Source: JAVBUZ01 sp031554725 (GTDB lineage: Bacteria > Bacillota > Clostridia > Lachnospirales > Lachnospiraceae). From it: a stretch of 5,045 bases of DNA. A model generated the notes under the pieces. That model worked only from the letters and a program-made list of their open reading frames with translations, made no database searches and was not told the origin of the DNA. A program made the position numbers and the translations under genes. The DNA is taken from the NCBI GenBank assembly GCA_031554725.1, contig JAVBUZ010000069.1, positions 1 to 5,045 on the forward strand, read 5' to 3'. Below, one piece after another: positions 1 through 5,045 of this stretch. The stretch's first letter is position 1. Every line of letters begins with the position of its first letter.

Positions 1-485
1 TTTTTTCTATCTGTTTCTAAATGGGTTGCAACATTTGGAATCACTAATAAATCTTGATTAATATTCACTAGCTTTGTCACAAGCTTTTTATCTTCCTTTA
101 CTACGGCTCTACCTGCTATGGATAAGGGTCTATCAAGCCAGGTAGACTGAATCATGCCACCGTACTTTTCAACATTTAATTTCAGATAGGCTTCTTCCAC
201 TGTCATGGCTGGATTTTCTTTTATCTTATAAGTGGGCGAGTCACTATGTGTCGCTACTGCATGAAAACCCTTTGGCGAAACTACTGGCAGAATAAAGCTG
301 GCAAAAGAGGAGCCATTTCTTGTAGTGAAATATTTTCCACCATTTTCAAGCTTCCACTCCTCTGTCTCCAAAAGCTGAACATAGCCCTCTTTTTCATGCA
401 ACTCTTTTAAATTCTCAACTACATGAAAGGAACTAGGACTCTTTTCAATAAATTCTAACATATCCTTCGCGGTTTCTTTATACAT
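1..485 (-). CDS. M18-family metallo-aminopeptidase (aspartyl aminopeptidase-like), N-terminal part, cut by the left edge
   Basis: The first 161 residues are visible; family members are usually about 430 residues, so roughly two thirds of the gene lies off the left edge. M18 enzymes are cytosolic zinc aminopeptidases that remove N-terminal residues, often acidic ones, from peptides. Family landmarks seen are HSDSP at residues 80-84 (equivalent to the HTDSP motif with the first metal-binding His), EKYGG...STWLDRPLSIAGR at about 106-126 (equivalent to the YGG..HTWxDRDLxLAGR block), and IPNVATHL at 149-156. The start is the ATG at 485, with a GAGG ribosome site at 493-496 and a 7-base spacer; an ATG 4 bases further upstream is out of frame and hits a stop after three codons. 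The gene begins 19 bases after the acetyltransferase stop and is probably co-transcribed with it. Family assignment comes from motifs read by eye; substrate specificity cannot be told. Confidence 0.87.
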   Translation of the reverse strand, partial: MYKETAKDMLEFIEKSPSSFHVVENLKELHEKEGYVQLLETEEWKLENGGKYFTTRNGSSFASFILPVVSPKGFHAVATHSDSPTYKIKENPAMTVEEAYLKLNVEKYGGMIQSTWLDRPLSIAGRAVVKEDKKLVTKLVNINQDLLVIPNVATHLETDRK

Positions 486-504
486 ACATATACCTCATTT
501 CTTT

Positions 505-1002
505 TTACTTCTTAATAATCATTCTAGTCTTCGTCCAAGCTTTTCCCATATACTCAAGTGGCTGTAGCGTCACATTTTCTTCTGGCAAAAATCCTACTTT
601 TTCATAGCAAGCAATTGCCGCCTTATTGTCGTCAAATACGATAAGCCTTACTTCTTTTAAACCAGCAACTTCAAAAGCATATTTCACTGCAAGACTTAGC
701 ATTTGATAACCAAGTCCTTTTCCTCTTTTTTCTCCATCTACGACAATGTACCTAAAAAATCCAGCATTCTTTTCATGTTCAATTTCCATTCGAAAGAAGC
801 CTTCCAAATTCCCCTCATTATCGGTTGCGACAAATGCCGATTCATCGCCTTGTTCTCCTGCTTCTACAAGCTTCTCTTCCAGTAGCTTGGCTGTAAAGTT
901 AAAGGGAATTGAATTTCCACTCCATTTCATATGGCTTATTTCGTCTGTAATCCATGTCCTAATAATTTCTAAATCTATTTTTTTATAAGGTCTTATTCTC
1001 AT
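505..1002 (-). CDS. GNAT-family N-acetyltransferase
   Basis: This is a complete 165-residue protein, the normal size for a single-domain GNAT enzyme, which transfers an acetyl group from acetyl-CoA to an amine. The acetyl-CoA pyrophosphate-binding loop (motif A, consensus Q/RxxGxG/A) is RGKGLG at residues 93-98, preceded by the usual beta strand FRYIVVDG and followed by a helix. Motif B is visible as VRLIVFDDNKAAIACYEKVGF at about 118-138, with Tyr133 at the position of the usual general acid and the typical closing GF. The N-terminus MRIRPYKKIDLEII matches the usual start of these proteins. An AAGGAG ribosome site at 1015-1020 lies 12 bases before the ATG, slightly long. It leads a probable operon with the M18 aminopeptidase. 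The acceptor substrate (small molecule, protein N-terminus or antibiotic) cannot be inferred; nothing points to a resistance enzyme. Confidence 0.9.
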   Translation of the reverse strand: MRIRPYKKIDLEIIRTWITDEISHMKWSGNSIPFNFTAKLLEEKLVEAGEQGDESAFVATDNEGNLEGFFRMEIEHEKNAGFFRYIVVDGEKRGKGLGYQMLSLAVKYAFEVAGLKEVRLIVFDDNKAAIACYEKVGFLPEENVTLQPLEYMGKAWTKTRMIIKK

Positions 1003-1034
1003 TTTTTAACAGTGCTCCTTTTGTATATTATCTC
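1003..1034 (+). promoter_or_regulatory. Weak candidate promoter for the DUF3892 gene
   Basis: The 82-base gap between the two divergent genes must hold both start signals. On the plus strand a TATTAT (1026-1031) lies 17 bases from a T-rich TTTTTA (1003-1008). The -10 is fair but the -35 is poor. It would give a leader of about 48 bases. No convincing minus-strand promoter for the acetyltransferase was found by eye. Confidence 0.25.
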
Positions 1035-1084
1035 CTTGCTTGCACAAACTATCCTTATCGTTCATGTAAAGAAAGGAGTTATTT

Positions 1085-1378
1085 ATGAAAGATAGTGATT
1101 TTACTGCATCCTTAGCAAAAAATACCTTGGATGAAATTCCTACTCCCAAAAGTGACGCAAAGGATATTGTTGGTCTTGTCAAAACCAGTGGTAAGGTAAG
1201 TGGCTACCAGCTATCTGACGGTTCCACTGTTACGAAAGAGGAAGGTGTTTCCCTAGCCAAAAATGGGGAAATAAGTGGTGTCGGTGTTGCTCATCGAAAT
1301 GGAACTGAATATTTAAAAACCATCCCCGATGGTTCTGAAAACAATAACCTTGGTAACCTACCATCTATTTCTGGTTAA
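1085..1378 (+). CDS. DUF3892 domain protein of unknown function
   Basis: This small 97-residue protein has no signal peptide or membrane segment. The pattern matches my memory of DUF3892: a beta-rich core IVGLVKTSGKVSGYQLSDGS (28-47), a TKEEGVSLAKNGEISGVGVA block (50-69), and a strongly conserved end with NGTEYLKTIPDGSENNNLGNLP (about 72-93). The function of the family is not known to me. The N-terminal 25 residues are polar and look disordered. The start is well supported by AAGGAG at 1073-1078, 6 bases before the ATG. It is transcribed alone, divergent from the acetyltransferase and convergent with the S24/S26 peptidase, from which a hairpin terminator separates it. It is probably a housekeeping or accessory small protein rather than part of the kinase/exporter locus, since it lies on the far side of that terminator. 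Confidence 0.8.
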   Translation: MKDSDFTASLAKNTLDEIPTPKSDAKDIVGLVKTSGKVSGYQLSDGSTVTKEEGVSLAKNGEISGVGVAHRNGTEYLKTIPDGSENNNLGNLPSISG

Positions 1379-1440
1379 AAATCGTTTACACGTATTTTCT
1401 TCTTCAAAAAAATATTATAGTATGCAATAATGCAAAATGT

Positions 1441-1470
1441 AAAGCAGAGAACATACTCTGCTTTTATTTT
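1441..1470 (+). terminator. Intrinsic terminator after the DUF3892 gene, probably bidirectional
   Basis: A perfect 9-bp stem (1441-1449 with 1456-1464, core GCAGAG/CTCTGC) has a 6-base loop and is followed by a T-rich run TTTTATTTT at 1462-1470. It starts 62 bases after the DUF3892 stop. Read on the minus strand the same hairpin follows the S24/S26 peptidase stop by about 24 bases and is followed by CTTTACATTTT, a weaker U-tract, so it may serve both convergent genes. Confidence 0.85.
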
Positions 1471-1488
1471 AACCCCGCTGTAGATTCT

Positions 1489-1941
1489 TTATTTCTTCTT
1501 AAAGACTCTTTTTATCCATGCCACACTTACCTGTATCGGTCTTCTCACTGGACGTAAAAATAGCCACAGGTGGGCATAAAATATATATATCGGATTTTTA
1601 ACTTCATATTCCTTCTTATTTCTCGTAAAAGCAATTAATTTTCCTTTTATCTGCTGGCTCTTTAGTGGCCCTTCTACTCTGATTTGATTATCTCCCACCA
1701 TATAATAGCCATCCTTTTTTATTTTGCATACTCGGTGCAAAACTAAGGTGCCATCTTCTCGCCTAAATAGTACCACATCCCCGCGTTTCATTTGCTCTTT
1801 CGTAGCTTCTAAGATAACACTATCTCTATTGGGTACCAGCATCGGATACATGCTATACCCTTCGGGTTCTATCTGCACAGCCTTACCAGCCTCCAATAAT
1901 TCAACCACATCTATTTTATGATCCACCAAAATCCTCCCCAT
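1489..1941 (-). CDS. S24/S26-family serine peptidase (signal-peptidase-like, Ser-His type)
   Basis: This is a 150-residue protein of the LexA/signal peptidase superfamily. The nucleophile box is GYSMYPML at residues 28-35 (Ser30, followed by Met-x-Pro). Then come KRGDVVLFR (52-60), VLHRV (67-71) and VGDN (82-85). His69 sits where type I signal peptidases carry the Lys general base, which suggests a Ser-His mechanism as in SipW and ER-type enzymes. There is no N-terminal membrane anchor or signal peptide. Instead, residues about 116-130 are aromatic and hydrophobic (NPIYIFYAHLWLFL) and the tail is strongly basic (KRVFKKK), so the C-terminus may attach it to the membrane. The start is ambiguous: ATG at 1941 has only AAGG 7 bases upstream, while GTG at 1926 (145 residues) has GGGGAGG 6 bases upstream. 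It is divergent from the PqqD-kinase/ABC operon and shares its promoter region. A role in cutting a peptide substrate of that operon is inference. Confidence 0.85.
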   Translation of the reverse strand: MGRILVDHKIDVVELLEAGKAVQIEPEGYSMYPMLVPNRDSVILEATKEQMKRGDVVLFRREDGTLVLHRVCKIKKDGYYMVGDNQIRVEGPLKSQQIKGKLIAFTRNKKEYEVKNPIYIFYAHLWLFLRPVRRPIQVSVAWIKRVFKKK

Positions 1942-1973
1942 ACAGCAACCTTGATTTTTAATCTATTCTCCAT

Positions 1974-1982
1974 ATTGTAGCA
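1974..1982 (-). promoter_or_regulatory. Extended -10 promoter for the S24/S26 peptidase gene
   Basis: On the minus strand TGC-TACAAT (TGn plus a -10 with five of six consensus bases) lies about 33 bases before the ATG at 1941. Transcription would start near 1967, giving a short leader of about 26 bases. No good -35 is present at 17 bases (TAGCAT at 2002-1997), which is tolerated by extended -10 promoters. Confidence 0.6.
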
Positions 1983-1997
1983 TTTTTAAAAATGAAA

Positions 1998-2006
1998 TGC
2001 TATAAT
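1998..2006 (+). promoter_or_regulatory. Extended -10 promoter for the PqqD-kinase/ABC operon
   Basis: TGC-TATAAT has a perfect -10 hexamer (2001-2006) with the TGn extension (1998-2000). The expected start is near 2013, about 10 bases before the AGGAGG ribosome site at 2023-2028. The hexamer at the -35 distance (1978-1983, TAGCAT) is non-consensus and overlaps the -10 of the opposing promoter. Confidence 0.7.
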
Positions 2007-2034
2007 AACCTTATCTTGGCTCAGGAGGCTTTTC

Positions 2035-3165
2035 ATGAAATTATGCAATAATTATTCTTTAGAAAAGATTGAAAATAAAACATTTCTGCTACCCTTTGGG
2101 CAGCTTATTGCAGATGGTCGCAGAGGGATAGAAATCAATGCTACTGGCGTCCTCATATGGAATGAATTATGTCGCGGTGCCAGCGAGGATGAAATTCTGC
2201 TGGTTTTAATAAAACACTTTCATGCCTCGGCTGAGGAAATACCACTTTTAAAGACGGATATAGATACCTTTCTTACAGCCCTTCAAAATAGTGGTATTTT
2301 ACTAAATGATGCCATTATCTCCCCCCCTAATCACTATTTTTCTATTGGTGGTTTGCTTCTTGGTTATGCAGGGCCTGAGCAGTTAGTACATCCTAGCTTT
2401 AAAGACTATGAATGTTTGGCTGGTGCTCCCGACCAAATCATTGAGGTAATCTCTGGCTATCCCATGGAACGAAAGAACGGAGAGGTTTTCGTTCGCACAA
2501 AAGACATTATCATCATGGCAAATGATGATTCATATATTTTATTTTATCCTGGTACCGAAAATTTATTGGAATGTCATCTAAAAAAAGAAGGCAATCTCGC
2601 TACCTTTTATTGTCTTCCACCGTTTAACGATGTTCTATGTCAGGAGCTATTTCATGCCATTCGCTTTACCTATCTATTTTTAGCACAGAAGAAAAACCTT
2701 TTTGCTATGCACAGTGCTTCCATTTTATATAAGGATAAAGCTTGGTTATTCTCAGGTCGTTCCGGCACTGGCAAATCCACTCATACCAATTTATGGAGGC
2801 AGTTATTTCAAACCCCTATTTTAGATGGGGATGTGAACTTAATCGGCCTAGAAGCTGGAAAAGCAGTTGTCTATGGTATTCCGTGGTGTGGAACCTCAAA
2901 CATCTATACAACCCAAAGCTATCCCTTAGGCGGCATTGTTTTCCTAAAGCAGCTTCCTACGGATGAAGTTCTTTCATTTGAACCAGATGACAAAGCACTT
3001 TTTACTATGCAACGAATGATTTCACCTGCCTGGACAAAGGAGATGCTAAAAGCAAACCTTAGCTTTGCTAAAATTCTTTCTAGCCTTGTTCCTATTTTTC
3101 GTTTAGGCTGTACTCCAAATCCTAGTGCCGCTCAGGTTATGAAACAAGAAATTGATAAACTCTAA
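2035..3165 (+). CDS. PqqD-like domain fused to an HPr-kinase-like P-loop kinase
   Basis: The 376-residue protein has two recognisable parts. Residues about 5-90 look like PqqD, the winged-helix fold that binds leader peptides in RiPP pathways: GIEINATGVLIWNEL (31-45) corresponds to the LNxTGxxIWxLL motif, followed by ASEDEI and an acidic helix. Residues about 222-370 resemble the catalytic domain of HPr kinase: MHSAS (225-229), Walker A GRSGTGKST (241-249), an ILDGDVNLI strand (262-270) with Asp264 and Asp266 as likely metal or base residues, and GIPWCGTSN (281-289). The middle (95-220) is not assigned. True HPr kinase/phosphorylase has a different N-terminal domain and is not fused to PqqD, so catabolite control is unlikely. 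Related stand-alone kinases phosphorylate lasso peptides. It starts at an ATG with AGGAGG 6 bases upstream and heads the operon with the exporter. The substrate is unknown. Confidence 0.85.
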   Translation: MKLCNNYSLEKIENKTFLLPFGQLIADGRRGIEINATGVLIWNELCRGASEDEILLVLIKHFHASAEEIPLLKTDIDTFLTALQNSGILLNDAIISPPNHYFSIGGLLLGYAGPEQLVHPSFKDYECLAGAPDQIIEVISGYPMERKNGEVFVRTKDIIIMANDDSYILFYPGTENLLECHLKKEGNLATFYCLPPFNDVLCQELFHAIRFTYLFLAQKKNLFAMHSASILYKDKAWLFSGRSGTGKSTHTNLWRQLFQTPILDGDVNLIGLEAGKAVVYGIPWCGTSNIYTTQSYPLGGIVFLKQLPTDEVLSFEPDDKALFTMQRMISPAWTKEMLKANLSFAKILSSLVPIFRLGCTPNPSAAQVMKQEIDKL

Positions 3166-3170
3166 AAGGA
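3165..3170 (+). promoter_or_regulatory. Ribosome binding site that decides the ABC exporter start
   Basis: AAAGGA beginning at the last base of the kinase stop codon lies 8 bases before the ATG at 3179. A TTG at 3152 is in frame and would add nine residues and overlap the kinase gene by 14 bases, but no ribosome site of comparable quality was noticed in front of it, so the ATG is preferred. Confidence 0.7.
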
Positions 3171-3178
3171 ATTTATAT

Positions 3179-4948
3179 ATGCGCGCGAAACTAAAACATA
3201 TTTTAACAAAAATAAAAGAAGGCCTATTACAAGAAATGTGGCTAGAAACAAAATGGATATATACCTATGCTCGAAGATACTGGAAATCCATGATTTTTTA
3301 TACTCTTCTGGGACTTTTCGGAACCATTGTATCATTAGGAAGTAGCCTTGTTTCCCGAGACCTTGTGGATGTAATTACAGGACATCAAACAGGACTTTTA
3401 GTCTCCACTTTTTCTCTTTTCATTGGTTTGTCCATTGGTAACATTGTTGTTTCACAGATTTCAAGCTATGCCTCCAACTGGATTAGCCTTCATGTAGATA
3501 GCGAAATTAAAGCCGATGTCTTTGACAAAATTGTAGTTACTGACTGGGAATCTATCACCAACTATCACACTGGTGATTTGCTAACAAGGTGGAGCTTGGA
3601 TGCCTCCAATATATCTAGTGGTATCTTAAATTGGCTACCTAACTTAGTTATATACACAGTCCGATTTCTTTCAACCTTGGGACTTGTTTTATATTATGAT
3701 CCGACCTTTGCCCTTCTTGCCATGCTCGGTCTTCCAGTAAGCGCGCTTATGTCACGTACCCTGATGAAACGTATGAAGACCAACAATAAAAAAAGCGCCG
3801 CAATGAACGCTAAAATGTCTGGCTTTAACCAAGAAACCTTTTCCAATCTGCAGACCATCAAGGCTTTTGACCTGCTTAAGCTATATGGGCAGAGACTACG
3901 CGAGCTGCAACACGAATATATTACTATGAAAATGGACTTTCAAAAGCTTTCCCTGCTTACCTCAATTATAATGTCGCTTGTGGGAATTGTTGTTTCTTAT
4001 AGCTGCTACGCATGGGGTATTTATCGTGTTTGGTCTGGGGTAATCAGCTACGGAACAATGACCATGTTTTTATCCCTGTCTTCTTCCCTAACCTCCACCT
4101 TAACCTCTCTCATTTCTCTTGTTCCTTCTGCTATCTCTTTAACCACCTCTGCTGGTAGGCTTATGGACATTCTAGATATGCCAAGAGAAGATTATTCAAA
4201 AGAGGAAGAAGCAGGTGGATTAAAAATTGCCTGTACGGAGCAAGGTGCTAGCTTAATCATTGAAAAAATGGATTATTCTTATCATACCGGAACTCCGATT
4301 TTTGCTGATGCAAGTTTAGAGGCTCATCCAAGAGAAATTGTTGCCTTGGTTGGCCCTTCTGGTGAAGGTAAAACTACTCTTCTTCGCATTTTACTTTCCC
4401 TTTTACATCCACAAAAGGGAAGCTGCTATCTTTTCCCTAGTAAGGAAAGGGAGAAGGCCCTTGAGCTTTCTCCTGCAACTAGAAAATTATTTTCCTATGT
4501 TCCTCAAGGAAATACCATGTTTTCTGGCACCATTTCAGAGAATATGAGAGCTGTTAAGCCAGATGCTACCGACGAAGAAATAACGAATGCCCTAAAGACT
4601 GCCTGTGCTTGGGATTTTGTTAAAAAGCTACCAGAGGGAATTGACGCAATGATAAAGGAACGTGGAATTGGCTTTTCAGAAGGTCAAGCACAGCGTCTTT
4701 CTATCGCTAGAGCCCTCCTTAGAAGATCACCTATTTTGCTTTTAGACGAAGCAACCTCTGCCTTAGATGTTAAAACAGAGCGACAGTTATTAAAAAATAT
4801 AAGTACAGATGAGTATCCACGCACCTGTATTATTACCAGCCACCGACCTACCGCACTTGAGATATGTACGAAGGTCTATGCTCTAAAAGATAAAGCTTGC
4901 TATGAGCTAAGTCAGGACGAAATCCAAAATATTATTCAGGAATTTTAG
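3179..4948 (+). CDS. ABC exporter half-transporter (membrane plus ATPase domain, no C39 peptidase)
   Basis: From the ATG at 3179 the protein has 589 residues, typical of type IV (MsbA/McjD-like) exporter half-molecules that act as dimers. About six membrane segments can be seen, near residues 38-59, 73-95, 150-173, 175-193, 259-283 and 290-320. The ATPase domain follows: an aromatic A-loop (Tyr366/Tyr368), Walker A GPSGEGKT (392-399), Q-loop Gln443 in YVPQGN, signature FSEGQ (499-503, replacing LSGGQ), Walker B ILLLDE (519-524), D-loop SALD and H-loop His555 in TSHRP. All catalytic residues are present. There is no N-terminal C39 peptidase, so if it exports a peptide, the leader must be removed by another enzyme; the divergent S24/S26 peptidase is a candidate by position only. 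It starts 13 bases after the PqqD-kinase gene, so the two are co-transcribed and probably coupled in translation. The cargo is unknown. Confidence 0.92.
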   Translation: MRAKLKHILTKIKEGLLQEMWLETKWIYTYARRYWKSMIFYTLLGLFGTIVSLGSSLVSRDLVDVITGHQTGLLVSTFSLFIGLSIGNIVVSQISSYASNWISLHVDSEIKADVFDKIVVTDWESITNYHTGDLLTRWSLDASNISSGILNWLPNLVIYTVRFLSTLGLVLYYDPTFALLAMLGLPVSALMSRTLMKRMKTNNKKSAAMNAKMSGFNQETFSNLQTIKAFDLLKLYGQRLRELQHEYITMKMDFQKLSLLTSIIMSLVGIVVSYSCYAWGIYRVWSGVISYGTMTMFLSLSSSLTSTLTSLISLVPSAISLTTSAGRLMDILDMPREDYSKEEEAGGLKIACTEQGASLIIEKMDYSYHTGTPIFADASLEAHPREIVALVGPSGEGKTTLLRILLSLLHPQKGSCYLFPSKEREKALELSPATRKLFSYVPQGNTMFSGTISENMRAVKPDATDEEITNALKTACAWDFVKKLPEGIDAMIKERGIGFSEGQAQRLSIARALLRRSPILLLDEATSALDVKTERQLLKNISTDEYPRTCIITSHRPTALEICTKVYALKDKACYELSQDEIQNIIQEF

Positions 4949-4969
4949 CGCCCCCATGGCGCAAATAAA

Positions 4970-4996
4970 AAAGAGCTTGGAACTTCCAAGCTCTTT
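4970..4996. terminator. Strong hairpin terminator between convergent genes
   Basis: A perfect 11-bp stem (4970-4980 with 4986-4996, core GAGCTTGG/CCAAGCTC) has a 5-base loop. On the minus strand it is followed by CTCTTTTTTATTT, an excellent U-tract, and begins 10 bases after the stop of the partial gene at the right edge. On the plus strand it follows the ABC gene by 21 bases but has only TTTAACTATT behind it, so it should end that transcript less efficiently. Confidence 0.85.
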
Positions 4997-5005
4997 AACT
5001 ATTCC

Positions 5006-5045
5006 TTATAAAGTTATCTTACCATCTAGTATCGTTTGGCCCTTT
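5006..5045 (-). CDS. C-terminal tail of a probable gene running off the right edge
   Basis: One minus-strand frame reads KGQTILDGKITL and then TAA at 5008-5006, 10 bases before the minus-strand terminator. That spacing and the strong minus-oriented U-tract are the main reasons to believe a minus-strand gene ends here. Only 12 residues are visible, so neither the frame nor the product can be assigned with confidence; the other two minus frames also close with stops nearby, at 5021-5019 and 5028-5026. Confidence 0.45.
   Translation of the reverse strand, partial: KGQTILDGKITL

Larger units (their letters stand above)
1974..2006. repeat. 12-bp inverted repeat spanning both divergent promoters
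   Basis: ATTGTAGCATTT (1974-1985) and AAATGCTATAAT (1995-2006) are reverse complements at 11 of 12 positions, separated by 9 bases and centred on 1990. Each arm contains one extended -10 element, facing outward. The symmetry may be simply two matched promoters placed back to back, or an operator for a dimeric regulator; the sequence alone does not decide. Confidence 0.75.

Noticed and set aside
703..988. Two plus-strand open frames of 60 and 80 codons
   Set aside because: Both lie antisense within the acetyltransferase gene, have no convincing ribosome site and resemble no protein family; they are shadows of the real gene.
1040..1070. Plus-strand promoter with TTGCAC (1040-1045) as -35 for the DUF3892 gene
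   Set aside because: The only possible -10 sequences at suitable spacing (CATGTA, TGTAAA) are poor and would place the start within the ribosome binding site.
1427..1485. Possible 17-codon peptide (ATG at about 1434) as a precursor candidate
   Set aside because: It runs through the terminator hairpin, has no ribosome site and lies on the wrong side of the peptidase gene.
1724..1921. Plus-strand open frame of 65 codons
   Set aside because: Antisense inside the S24/S26 peptidase gene, low-complexity Ser/Thr composition and no ribosome site.
2742..2966. Plus-strand open frame of 74 codons
   Set aside because: Out-of-frame reading of the kinase P-loop region, whose own frame carries clear conserved motifs.
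2035..3165. Reading the gene as genuine HPr kinase/phosphorylase (hprK)
   Set aside because: The N-terminus is PqqD-like, and the HPrK N-terminal domain and its conserved C-terminal signature were not seen; only the P-loop catalytic core is shared.
4338..4547. Plus-strand open frame of 69 codons
   Set aside because: Out-of-frame shadow of the ABC ATPase domain, starting inside the Walker A region.
1489..4948. Calling the locus a lasso peptide biosynthetic cluster
   Set aside because: The cyclase, the transglutaminase-like protease and a precursor are all missing from the window, so only accessory functions match.

Overview
The window looks like chromosomal DNA of a low-to-moderate GC, Gram-positive Clostridia-type bacterium, probably in or near Lachnospiraceae. 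The evidence is AT-rich intergenic DNA, strong AGGAGG-type ribosome binding sites, a DUF3892 protein, and a PqqD/HPr-kinase-like fusion of a kind I associate with Clostridia. The taxonomic guess is inference. No insertion sequences, CRISPR, tRNA or rRNA are visible, and no stretch over about 110 bases lacks a gene.

Left part (1-1002, minus strand): a two-gene unit in which a GNAT-family acetyltransferase is followed 19 bases later by an M18-family metallo-aminopeptidase that runs off the left edge. Divergent to it is a 97-residue DUF3892 protein (1085-1378, plus). A clear hairpin terminator (1441-1470) separates this protein from the convergent peptidase gene that follows.

Central and right part (1489-4948), the interesting section: an S24/S26 Ser-His peptidase (minus) is divergent from a two-gene plus-strand operon. 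The operon encodes (i) a 376-residue fusion of an N-terminal PqqD-like domain (the RiPP leader-binding fold) to a C-terminal HPr-kinase-like P-loop domain, and (ii) a half-size ABC exporter with fused membrane and ATPase domains. The promoters of the two arms form a 12-bp inverted repeat (11 of 12 matching) carrying a TGC-TAYAAT extended -10 on each strand, so the two directions share and probably compete for one control region.

Peptide recognition (PqqD), phosphotransfer (kinase), proteolysis (S24/S26) and export (an ABC transporter without its own C39 peptidase) together resemble the accessory set of ribosomally made, modified peptides such as phosphorylated lasso peptides. The hallmark cyclase, radical SAM enzyme and precursor peptide are not visible here. 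A peptide-processing role is therefore a hypothesis. The right edge holds the last codons of a probable minus-strand gene with its own terminator.
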